This document shows, piece after piece, positions 35,101 to 45,692 of a stretch of DNA of 64,000 nucleotides. Under the pieces are notes generated by a model. That model was not told where the DNA came from, ran no database searches, and saw only the letters and a program-made list of their open reading frames with translations. Source of the DNA: Pontederia crassipes. Its lineage: Eukaryota; Streptophyta; Magnoliopsida; Commelinales; Pontederiaceae. The position numbers and the translations under genes are program-made. The stretch's first letter is position 1; every line of letters starts with the position of its first letter. The stretch is from positions 44,935,391 through 44,999,390 of the forward strand of contig CM060193.1 in the NCBI GenBank assembly GCA_030549335.1. Reading direction: 5' to 3'.

Positions 35101-36936
35101 GTGAAAGGCTTTGAGCAAAAAGAAGGTATTGACTATACTGAGATATTTGCACCAGTTATGAAACTAACCACTATTAAATTAATGTTAAGTATAGTTGCAG
35201 CTGAGGATTTACATCTTGAGCAGTTAGATGTAAAGACAACATTCCTCCATAGTGATTTGGAGGATATTTACATGAAGCAACCAAAAGATTTTGAAGTTCC
35301 CGATAAAGAGAACTTGATGTGGAAGTTGACTAAAAGTTGATATGATTTGAAGTAGGGCTCTCGGCAGTGATATATGAAGTTTGATAACTTCATTACTAGA
35401 AATGGATATGCTAAGTGTACCACTGTTATTACATCAAATATTTTGATAATTGCTACATCATATTATTATTGTATGTGGATGATATGCTCATCACAAGTTC
35501 AAATATGATGGAAATCAAAAGGCTCAAGTATGTTCGAGATGAAGGATTTAGGAGCCGCGAAGAAGATTCTTGGGATGAAGATTTTTTTAGACAAAAAAGC
35601 AAGTACTCTGAAGTGACACATGAAGCTTATGTTGAAAAGGTGTTAGAGAGGTTTCTCATGAAAGATGCCAAGACAGTGCAGACATCCTTGTCAAATCACT
35701 TTAAGCTTTCGAAGGAGTAATCACTGAAGACAGACATAGAACGTGCACACATACGGAAGGTTTCATATGTAGAGAGTAATCGCAGTAGGCAGTTTTAGGT
35801 ATGCTATGGTTAGCACCAAGCAAGACATTGCTCATGTAGTGAGAGTTGTGAGCAGATATATGAAGATCCAGGAAAAGAGAACTTGCAAATAGTGAAGCGG
35901 ATCCTTCGGTATTTGAAAGGAACCAAAGATATGTGTTTGTGTTTCAGTGAAAGTAATTTGGATATGAATGGTTATGTTGATGTAGATTTAGATGGTGATA
36001 TTGATATTGCCAAAAGCACCATTAGATATGTGTACACTTTAGGTGGCACGACGATAAGTTGAATGTCTCAATTGTAGAAGGTTATTGCTCTCTCTACTAC
36101 CGAATTAGAGTACATCGTCATGACAGAGGCATGTCAGGAGATGATTTGGCTGAAGAGGTTCCTTGAAGAGCTGAGCAATGTGAAACCAAGCTCGAGTCTA
36201 TACAGTGATCGTGCAATTCATTTGGCAAAGAATCCAGCATATTATTCTAGGACGAAGCACATCAGATTGAAGTATTATTTTATCAAAGATATTTGAAATG
36301 AGAAGACATTAGTTCTTGAGAAGACTCGAGGTTCAAAGAATCCAACTGACATGTTGACCAAAATAGTGGTTACTAAAAAATTGAGGTTCTGCGCCCTTCA
36401 AAGTTACAGAGAGGAGCCATCCAGAGTTCGGGCATAGGCGGGTGCAGTTCAATTTGAAGAGAATCAATCTTCAAGTGAGAGATTATTGGAGTTAGTTAGG
36501 TGGAACCTGATTCTGGCCCTAACTAATTTGTTGTGAATTATGGTAGCAAGAATTTGATAGATTATAACTTCTTTGTAACCATAATCTCAAGAGATTGAAT
36601 GATTATCATAACTATATTATTTCTTAGATATGAAGTTATGGTGATATCAGAATAAATATTCAGTTATCCTTGATTATTGCTCAAGGCTCATATCTGATGA
36701 CGATTATGCACCATGTATTGAGGGATTGGTGAGCAATGTCCATAACGGAAATAAATGTTGAGACATTTGTATAGAGTGAAACTCTGTGACGGTCGTGGAC
36801 GTAAAAAATAATCTCCGAATCACGTAAAATTTATGTCTTTCTATAGTGTTATTTCTTGTTACTCTTCATCTATCTGTTCATCGATTTGTCCCAAACATCG
36901 GTATCGATGGTTTGTTGGTACCGAGATTATTCCGCA
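32158..36936 (+). mobile_element. Second Ty1/copia LTR retrotransposon (decayed)
   Basis: The LTRs 32158-32613 (456 bp, TGTTGGAC...CTGCA) and 36484-36936 (453 bp, TATTGGAG...CCGCA) share long blocks such as 'cagttatccttgattattgc' and 'atagagtgaaactctgtgac'. A primer site TGGCATCAAAGC (32619-32630, two mismatches to the usual TGGTATCAGAGC) follows the 5' LTR and a purine tract 'aagtgagagatta' precedes the 3' LTR. A target duplication was not found (GAAAT on the left, ATAAG on the right), so decay or altered ends are likely. The internal order is copia-type. It differs in sequence from the element at 7213-11815. Confidence 0.9.
32662..36440 (+). pseudogene. copia gag-pol of the second element (broken)
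   Basis: Gag starts at ATG 32662 (MTTNDGKVKIKKFDGRDFGF) and shifts frame in an A run near 32755. Another frame continues through LLDRQTLGAIRLTL, a stop at about 32863, and MKGLSNMYEKMSALNKVYLM. The protease box reads LDSRASYHS (about 33485), where a Gly is expected after Asp-Ser/Thr. Integrase shows EIIERINRTLNKHARSM (about 34300). RT is the best-preserved part: KTRLVVKGFEQKEGIDYTEIF (about 35090), LDVKTTFLHSDLEDIYM, and an intact YVDDML near 35475 in another frame. RNase H keeps STTELEYIVMTEACQE (about 36100). Many stops and shifts exclude autonomous activity. Confidence 0.88.
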
Positions 36937-37116
36937 ATAAGAATAATGCACCGAAGATCGATATAATTAAGACAATGAAGTAGAAATATAGAAGAAAATA
37001 TTAATATAATAATTTAACGTAGTAAAATTCTCTTGATTAATATGAATAAGAGAAAAATATCCACGGACAAATGAAGCCGTCGCTAAAAGGAATTTTTTTA
37101 TTATGATCAATCAAGA

Positions 37117-37450
37117 TACTAGAAGAAAATAATAATTTTGCGTCTGTCGAATCCGATACAAAAAAATCCGTCAGACGCAAATACTCTATCTATGTTGGAT
37201 TTGTATCGGATTAAAATCTAACACAAAACCCTTGGAAGCAAACTCCTTCCGTTTGTTGTTTCCTACGCAAATACTCCTTGGACGCTTTGTTGGACGCATC
37301 CATCAATCTCCTCTCCGATGCAAATGTTAACACAAATCTTTTCCCTTTCGTCACAAAATGGACGCGTGTTACCTCCTCTCTGATGCAAATCTCGACGCAA
37401 TTTTTTTTCTAGCATCGACAAATTCTAACGCAAATTCCATCACAATAAAT
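37117..37450 (+). mobile_element. CACTA-like element fragment with subterminal repeats
   Basis: It opens TACTAGAAGAAAAT (compare CACTA..AGAAAA termini), then has 'tttgcgtctgtcg' and at least five 'a/gcgcaaat' or 'gatgcaaat' repeats in both orientations up to 37440, plus a 'tccgatacaa' / 'ttgtatcgga' inverted pair. This density of short subterminal motifs is typical of CACTA ends. No transposase is visible. A similar phrase 'gccgtcgctaaaagg' at about 37076 may be a second, nested fragment. Confidence 0.5.
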
Positions 37451-39690
37451 AATTTTGAAAAGAAAAATAAAATTTTATGACATTATAGTTCTCATCTTAG
37501 ATTCAAAATATAAACTTTCTATTAGGATTCCAATCAACAGATGAAATCAAAGAGGCAGGGTCAATGAACCTTCAGCTAATTCACAACCTTGCAATTCAGG
37601 AAAACATAGACTAATTCACAACCTTGCAATTCAGGAAAACATAGACTAATTCACATCATCCAAGAACCTTCAATCATGCATTTGTTTAAATACAAATAAT
37701 GAACACATTGGGGGAAAGAGAAAGAAACAATTTAATTTAGAGGGCAATGCCATGATCTAGATAATAAGAACTATCGAGATAAACATGGTATGTTGCTCGC
37801 AGGGAGTTTCATGTACTATATTTTTTTTCTAGTAACAGCACTCTGCACAAGTAAAAAGGGATGCAAGAAATAGCGAGTCAGGCTTTAAAGAAGCTGTACA
37901 ATATACACCCTAAAGAAAATTGATTCTGCTAATGTACTTTACATCAAACAGAAGTCGGATCAAATAATTCGCTCAAACTCATGAAGTTATCAAGAAGATA
38001 TCATGCAAGCAAATGGTATACCAACAAAACTCCTGTCAGGTTGTTCATAACTTTTCGCTGATCCTTCCTTCTATATCTTGAAAGTATTATGTTGTGAGTT
38101 AATCAAAATGTTGTCCTCATAGCACCACATGCTGCCTCACGCTTGATCTTTGTAGCTTTCCCACTCCCTCAAAAGTACATATATACATGCTGCAGGGGAA
38201 AAAAAATAAAGATGGCATACCAATATCTAAGTAAACAAAATGATGAAAAAAATACACTATAGAAGCTTATGGTATTTCATGCCTTAAAAGCACATGTTTT
38301 AGCTTTCTAATCCCTTGTGAAATAAAAAATGAATATGGTAAATTAAATTGATAGCCAACATCGACATTTGTAAGTAAGAAAATTGATAACATGTACTTGC
38401 TCGTCATTATGTGTCCATCTTTATGCTTACTATTGTGGACATACATGTTTCCCAGTTCAGACATCCACTGAGATGCTTATTGTTTGACCATGATCAACAA
38501 TCAGAAGGCAATATATATTGTCTTCAATAAAATTTATAAGGCCAGGTTTAACATTCTTCTCAGTCGGATGTGAAGATATTGATATGCATGTATAAATAAA
38601 TAGAAATTCTTTATAGCTCTATTCCAGTAAGAATTCATTGATAAACAAAGAAAAACATCCAAAATTTGTATGAATAAATACTTTTTTTAACATATAGCAG
38701 ATCGAGTAATAATAGTACAAAGCAAACTAACTTATGGTTTTTATGTGACCACAGAGGAGAATAAGCTCCACATAGCCCTATAGGTATATCACATAACTTA
38801 TTCACACAACAAGCAATGTTGTCTGACTTGTTTGATAAAGATAACCTCTGCAAGTCTTGTGCCAAATTTTAATTACTATTAACATTTCTTCTGCATTACA
38901 AGAAAGCATCATTATCCATATTTTCATTATAGAACAAGGAAACAGTATAAATAGATCACTACAATAAACAAGGAAAAAGCGCCAACAAATTAATAGACAA
39001 GGAAATAGTATAAATAGATCACTACAATAAATGCCATGATGGCATTGATGGGTGACTGCAGATGAGATTAAGCTAGATGGCAACATCATAGAACTAATGC
39101 AAACAATTTCATCATAGAACTAATGCACAAATGAAAAGGCAGCACATGAAATCATTATGTAGCTCAGAAGAATAGTCATTGCTCAAGGAAATAGCAGATC
39201 ATTGCAGTCGATCATACATAATAAAATATCTCTTTACAGAAGGAAAAAAAAGGGAAAGATAAATTGAATGAGGAACGAGATACCAAAAGTGAAGTATCAA
39301 GGACCGAGTTTTAAGGCATTATACTTCAGAGCATTTTTCTTAGATCTATGATTATGACTTGTGCAGAGATATTAAGAATAATGTGATTATGGGCATTTCC
39401 TTTTAACTTTTTATACTTGAGATTAGAAAGATTAAGAAGAGTGGGATTTTGCGCATTTCCTTTTAAACTCTTTTTATACTTGAGATTTAAGTGAGGTTAT
39501 TGGATTAATGGCCTCTTTATTGACATGGGTACGTGCTGGAGTAAAAATTAAGAATCTTATAATTAAGGATGGTTGATAGTTAGATACAATTGGATAGTGA
39601 AATTATATTATGAATCGTTAAATGTTAATAATTTTAAATATAATATTAAAATTTATTCATATCATTCTTAAAAATATTAGAAGCCCGGTG
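37451..39690. other. Intergenic sequence with minor tandem repeats
   Basis: No gene recognised on either strand. A 35-bp unit ('ctaattcacaaccttgcaat' onward) occurs twice and partly a third time at about 37576-37655. A 'aggaaa.agtataaatagat' block occurs twice at about 38936 and 39000. The composition resembles introns or UTRs, and a decayed gene cannot be excluded. Confidence 0.35.
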
Positions 39691-39922
39691 TAAGTCCGAG
39701 AACCTTGTGCAGTAAAAGGTGTCAGTCCCCAGCGGTTCAGTTCCAGACCTTTTTGCCAAACGCATGTAGGGGGCCGGCAGCAGTGGAGAATTCCAAGAAT
39801 CATCGACATCAAATTCCGATCTCCCTTACTTTTCCCTCTACTTTACATCATTTCGAAACCCTCTTTTTGTCAATGCTCGTACAAATTTCTACAGGTCAAC
39901 ATCGATACAGACAAAGGAAAAA

Positions 39923-39923
<1 letters not shown>

Positions 39924-39962
<39 letters not shown>
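39924..39962. repeat. (AT)n microsatellite
   Basis: About 19 uninterrupted AT units. The frame 39705-40025 reads through it as Ile-Tyr repeats and is not a gene. Confidence 0.95.
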
Positions 39963-39966
<4 letters not shown>

Positions 39967-40109
39967 GAAGGTCTTTTTTTTCTCTCTCCTTTAGAGCTGA
40001 GAACCAAAGTTCTTCAAATTTCTAAAAAAATTTTGATGTGAAATGAAAGTTTTCATATGTTGTTGGGATCAATTTTCTTGTCCAAGTAGAACTTCGACTA
40101 GCTGAAATT

Positions 40110-40500
40110 AGTGGGCGTCCATGGCAGACGATAGTAGCGGTAATAGTGGCAGCAGAGTAGTGATGACGGCAGCGGCGGCGGCGACAACAGTGGCGGCAGC
40201 GGTGACAGTAGTGACGGCAGCGGCGACGACAGTGACAGCAGAGCAGCGGCGATGGCAGCGGTAGCAGTGAGAGCGGCGACAATAGGGACAACAGCGACAG
40301 CAACGGAGGCGGCGATGGTAGCGACGACGGCAACAGCGGTAGTGATGGTAGCAACAATGGCAAGAGCGACAGTGGTAGCAAGAACGATGGCGACAGCGAC
40401 GGCAGTAGAGCAGCGGTAGCAAAGATGATAGGGGCAGAGACGACGAGAAAAGTAGACGAAGGAAGAGACGAGGGAAAGAGAGGAGAGAGAAAAATAAGTA
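40110..40500. repeat. Cryptic trinucleotide (GGC/GAC/AGC) repeat region
   Basis: Imperfect three-base periodic sequence (gcagcgg, gacggcag, gatggcag), purine-rich on +. All six frames are fairly open for this reason, giving Leu/Pro-, Arg/Cys- or Ala/Thr-rich pseudo-proteins. I call no gene. It passes into GAGA-rich sequence at about 40430-40500. Confidence 0.7.
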
Positions 40501-41361
40501 AACTTATGTTGGCCGTAAAGTTCTCACGATTTGTGAGAATTTTTTTTCAAGAACTTTGAAAAAATAGTTCGACAAAGATGTCACGTGACGAGAATTTCGG
40601 ATGTTCTCGTTGTGAAGGGTGTTTGGCAGAACTTTGCCTAGTTCTGAGTAAAGTTCTATTGTCAAACACAGCCTAATGTCAAATCTTGATTTTAGAAGAG
40701 TCCAACATATATTGATTAGAAAATTCCAAAAATGAAATGGTACTAATTGATTTTACGAACAATTAACTAATAGGTTTATTAACCAAGGGAGAATTTAGTA
40801 AATAGTGTGTAGTAGTATGCTCCACTAGGACACCAGTGAGGTGCTGTTTCCAGTGATGCCAAAGAACTGAAGGACCACCACCTTTTCTCTCTCCTCACGA
40901 TATGATAATTTTTTTAAAATAATAAAAGATAAAGTAAATTATGATCTTGGAAGTACTGATGCATTTGATACTAAATTAAATTTCAATCATTATTTATTTA
41001 TTTATTTTATACTGTTTCCCCAATTTTGTTTTGTTCCTAGTGAGTACAATAGTCATCTCAATCCAAAACGAGACTATCATTAGAAGGGAGATGTTTGTAT
41101 CGCCTTTATACATCTTATATATTTTGCGATGCTTCCTCTTTTTTTTCTTCCTCTTCTCCATCAATTATTCTTTCTAGTTCTTTTATAAAGGACACATGAT
41201 AATTTTTGTAAAATGTTAATACCCCTGTTTACTTTTGTATTTTTACTAGTCAACAGTTGGGCAAGAAAATATTGCAGCTATTCAAGAAAGACTAAATAGA
41301 AAGATATCCATTAATAGAGGAATTCGGAATGCTTTGATACAAAATAGGTAGGTCTTTCCTG

Positions 41362-41410
<49 letters not shown>

Positions 41411-41602
41411 CATAGTCTACCTAGGTTAAGTAGGAAGAGGGAAAATTGTCTGTAAACAAAATGAACAAAATTACTGTGACCATCCAAACAAAATAATTTT
41501 GAAGCTTCCGATAGAGATTAGCATTTTTCTATGCAAATCATCAAATACATTAATTTGTGAGCATGGGAGAAGCCCATATCCATTTATTTGTGACACCTGC
41601 AA
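40501..41602. other. Intergenic sequence with a MITE end and an AT microsatellite
   Basis: The wording 'gttctattgtcaaacacagcctaa' ending near 40675 resembles the right end of the Tourist-like repeat at 56570-56590, so a related element may end here. An (AT)n tract lies at 41365-41406. A short open stretch 41256-41347, bounded by CAG and a GTAGGT, looks exon-like but is isolated. Confidence 0.4.
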
Positions 41603-42442
41603 AACAGTAGCAATGTTATTAAAATTGGACCGAACCGGCCGGTTCAATCGGTTTAATTATGAATCGGCGTCTGGTTCAGGCCGATTTGAAGATAGAAACA
41701 GAATGATCATTTGATCGAAAAAAAAATCGGTTGAACCGATAAATCGGGCAGAACCCGGTTCAACATAAAAAGAGAAAAAAACTTAAAAACTAGTAAAAAG
41801 GAAAGAAAAGATAGAAAGAAAAAGATTAAAAGGAAAGTAACATATTTGAATCACAGAAACATAGTAAAATCAAGATAATTAATGGAGAGAGAGGAAGAAA
41901 GATAAAAAAAGAAGCAAAATAAATTAAGAGAGATATAAGGGAATGGAAAAATAAAAATAAAAATAAGAATAAGAATAAAAAAGATATGAGTGATTTATGG
42001 TAATAATAAATTGATACATTGTTAAGAGCATTAAATGATAAAATTGCAAAGAATTAATGAAGAGCGAGCGAAAACGGAAAAAGGAAAGTAAAATTAATTA
42101 CGAGAGAAATGAAGAAATGGAAAAAAGAAAGTAAAATAAAACATAAAAATGACTTAGGGTAGAAAAAATTCACATATTATTAATAGCACTTAACAGGTAA
42201 ATAAAAATTTAATTATAATCAAATATTAAAAGTTTATGTTAGTATTTCTATTTTTATATTACTAATTTTATATATATATAATATAATATTTGTTATGTAA
42301 ATGTATTTAAAATTATTATATATAATATTATTTTATTAAAATCTGGTTCAATCCGATTGAACCCGATCAGACCAGTTTAACCACGACCCAATTAGTTGTC
42401 CGATTGGATCGCCGATCCGGTTATGATAACATTGAACAATAG
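41603..42442. mobile_element. hAT-like non-autonomous element (MITE), imperfect 8-bp TSD
   Basis: Element 41611-42434, 824 bp. The left end CAATGTTATTAAAATTGGAC is inverted at the right end (reverse complement CAATGTTATCATAACCGGAT), followed inward on both sides by 'ccggttc'/'ggttcaa' motifs. Flanks AACAGTAG (41603-41610) and AACAATAG (42435-42442) match at seven of eight positions, the duplication length of hAT elements. The interior is AT- and purine-rich with no coding frame. Confidence 0.75.
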
Positions 42443-43491
42443 GACTACCATTTGAAAAGGCTAACATCTTTCATTTAAATTCAGCTCTTCTTAACGAGTG
42501 CATGCATATGCCAAACTACATACACCTAATTCACCCGAGAAAAAAAAACAAACACGACCATGATATCCTTAAATTAATCAAGGTTGGTTGGCACATCGGG
42601 CTAATTAGTAGTCTCGGAATTGATCCTGAAGTCATCATTTTGATTAAGAAAATATTATTATGATTTCACTTGGCTCTAGATTAATAAAGTTCTAATAGTT
42701 TTAAACACTAAGAGCTCGGGTGGATACGAAAAAAATAAAATGACAATGATGACCTTATAATTTGAATTTTAATTAATTATCTAAATATTCTTTTATTGCA
42801 TACTGTCTCTGATTATAATTTAATCACTTATTATCTTTTTGTGTTAGTCCAAAAAAGAGTGCTGACATCAGCTTAAAAATCCTCCTAGCAAGTCATAGTG
42901 ATATGCATTGTAAAATTATCAACCTTTTTTAGTATTTTAATTTTGTGTGTTTTGAGGATGAGTTAGCATTTTCGATCCAAAAATAGTGTGGAACAAAAAA
43001 GTTTGATTTTTTTCGGTTTGCACTCGATCGTTCGAAAAGCGACGTCGATCGTTTAATTCAGCTAATTCTAAAAGTTATGCGCACCGTTCAAAATTAAATT
43101 ATCGAGCTCGATTATTTTAGTATCGTTTTAAATAGTATGTCTAATTATAACATGTGAGATTTTCAATAGTACATCCACAAAAATTCGAAAAACTTTTATT
43201 TAGGCGATAAAAAATTGCTATCCACTCCGTCCAACTTTCGTCCGTCCAAAAATCTTTATCTTGTTAAAAAAGTATGGGATCGATTACGTGTTACGTGAGA
43301 CGTTTTCAGCTAGAACAGCTGCGTACGTCCCCGAAAGTTCCCTCCGCTCCGTTCCCGAAATGGAAGCTGGGAACCGAACAGACAAAACAATTTTTACTTC
43401 CTCTTCCTTGTAGCTCCAGCGGACTGGCAGAGGGATTGAGCTGCAGCCGGCAGGGTTGGCGAGGGCGGGGTAAAGTTGATAGAGCCTGTGC
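42443..43491. other. Upstream region of the MADS-box gene
   Basis: AT-rich to about 43200, with a stretch at about 43020-43150 resembling about 12400-12540 ('ttcgaaaagcgacgtcgatc', 'agttatgcgcacc'). GC content rises from about 43300 into the gene. I found no exact CArG box by eye. Confidence 0.4.
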
Positions 43492-43506
43492 ATGGCAGCC
43501 GTCGCC

Positions 43507-45633
43507 ATGGGCCGAGGGAAGATAGAGATCAAGAGGATAGAGAACTCGACTAACCGGCAGGTCACCTTCTCCAAGCGCCGCAACGGCATCATCAAGAAGG
43601 CCAGGGAGATCAGCATCCTGTGCGAGGCTCACGTCTCAGTCGTCATCTTCTCCAGCTCCGGCAAGATGTTCGAATACTGCAGTCCTTCCACCACGTAACT
43701 CACTCTTTTACATATGTTTTTTCTTCTCTTTTTCTCTGCTGTTTTTTTTTAGATTTCTTTTTCTGATTTATGGCTTCCATTTCTTTTCTTAGTTTATTGA
43801 AACCGAAATGAATTTCTTATGCTGAATTTAATTTGTGTGGAACTGTTGAAATAAAAAAAAAAGGTTGTCCCAGATGCTGGAAAGGTACCAGGTTCACTCT
43901 GGAAGGAAGATCTGGGATGCCAAGCACGAGGTAAGAACAAGGAAATTACATATATATATTAAAAAAAGTGTCTTTGATGTGTTTTGCTTGGAAACTGTGG
44001 AGATTGTCTCGACCCAGTGGTTTACAGTTGAGAGATTTTTGTTCCTCTTGATCTTGATTTGTTTCCGACGAAAGGAAAAAAAAAAGATTAAAGGCTTTAA
44101 CAGTTGAACTTGAACTACAATGGTTGCTCACTTCTCTTGCTCTTTAGAGCCTCTTCCTATAGCCTTTTGTTTTTCCCAAGAAAAGATCAAATTTTCTGTG
44201 AAGAAATTATTAAAGGTGACAACTTTGCAAATCTGGTGACTGGTTTGTGTGGAATCTGTTTCAGAGCTTGAGTGCTGAAATTGATCGGGTTAAGAAAGAG
44301 AACGACAACTTGCAGATTGAGCTCAGGTTAATCTTGTCGACTCCCTAACTTCGTTTAGAGTTCGGATTTAAAAGCTTTCTCATGTACTGTGTTGTTTGGA
44401 ATTAGGCACTTGAAGGGTCAGGACCTGAATTCCCTCAACCCCAAGGAGCTGATCCCAATAGAAGAAGCTCTGCATAATGGAACCAACAAAGTGAGGGATA
44501 AGCAGGTAAAGATTATGTTTTCTTATAGGTGTACTCCTTTCCAATCACATTCTGAAATTTTCATGTTGCGTGATCTTGATGAGTTTCTGAGCTTTGCAGA
44601 TGGAGATTTGGAAGATGCTCAAGAGGAATGTAAGCTCGAGAATATTCCCAATTCGTTTGCATGTTTCCACTTAGCAACAAGTACATTTATGTTGTCCTTT
44701 GATGCACACTCAGCAGGCAAAGATGCTGGAAGACGAGAACAAGCAACTGGCTTTCTGTTTGGTAATCCTCCCCTCAACTTAGCCTTTGATATTCGATGCC
44801 TTATGATTGCAAGTAGGGCTGGATCGGACACGAGCTAGGTCGAGTTAGGCTTCCACTTAAATAGGCAAATGCTTGTTACAAAATAAAAGTATTTAAGTCT
44901 GACATATAGTCCGTGATAAGTCATGAATATAAACTTAGCCTAGCTTGTTTGATTAACTTTTAATGCCTGACCTAGTTTATTAGCATGTTAAGCTAAATAT
45001 TTTTTTTATGATATACTAGATTAAATATAATAAATCTTATTTATTAAAAAAATAATAGATACGAAATAAATAAAAGAGACACCACTGATATATTTTTTTA
45101 AACATATAATAAAGATAGTAATATTGAACTTAAAATTGAAGATTCAAAAGATGAAGGATTAAAAATTATAATATAATATATTAATAAATCTTGACCTGAT
45201 AAGGTATAAGGCTAGGTCAATTATTAAGAGGCTATGCTTCTTTAAAAAAATAGACTTTATTTAATATTTCATCCTGACTTATTTTGATAATAGTTCGAGC
45301 CGAGTTAGACAAAAAATAAGCCGAGCCACGAGTTACTCACGAACGGTTCGGCTTATTTTCGGCCCTAATTGCAAGATTTTCTGCATCATGCTACTTGCCT
45401 AGCACAAATCAGCAATTTGTTAGGTAATTGCTGATTTCTTGCCTGTTCTAAGTAGAAAAATACCCATGATAGTAAAAAATTTTATGGTTTAAAGATTCCT
45501 TTGCCACTGTGACATATACAATTCACCTACGAAAAAAAAAACAGATATGCAATTCAACTTTAAGCTAGATGATTTCAGCACAATTACTTCAGTTTGTCAA
45601 GCTTCCATTGGTTTTTTGCCCACAGTCTACCAG

Positions 45634-45692
<59 letters not shown>

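Noticed and set aside
32153-36941. Target duplication for the second copia element
   Set aside because: GAAAT on the left and ATAAG on the right do not match, and shifting the ends a few bases did not help.
39705-40025. 106-codon frame ending in Ile-Tyr repeats
   Set aside because: It runs through an (AT)n tract and matches no protein family.
40022-40422. Leu/Pro-rich and Cys/Arg-rich minus-strand frames
   Set aside because: Cryptic trinucleotide repeats leave every frame open; the residue content simply mirrors the repeat.
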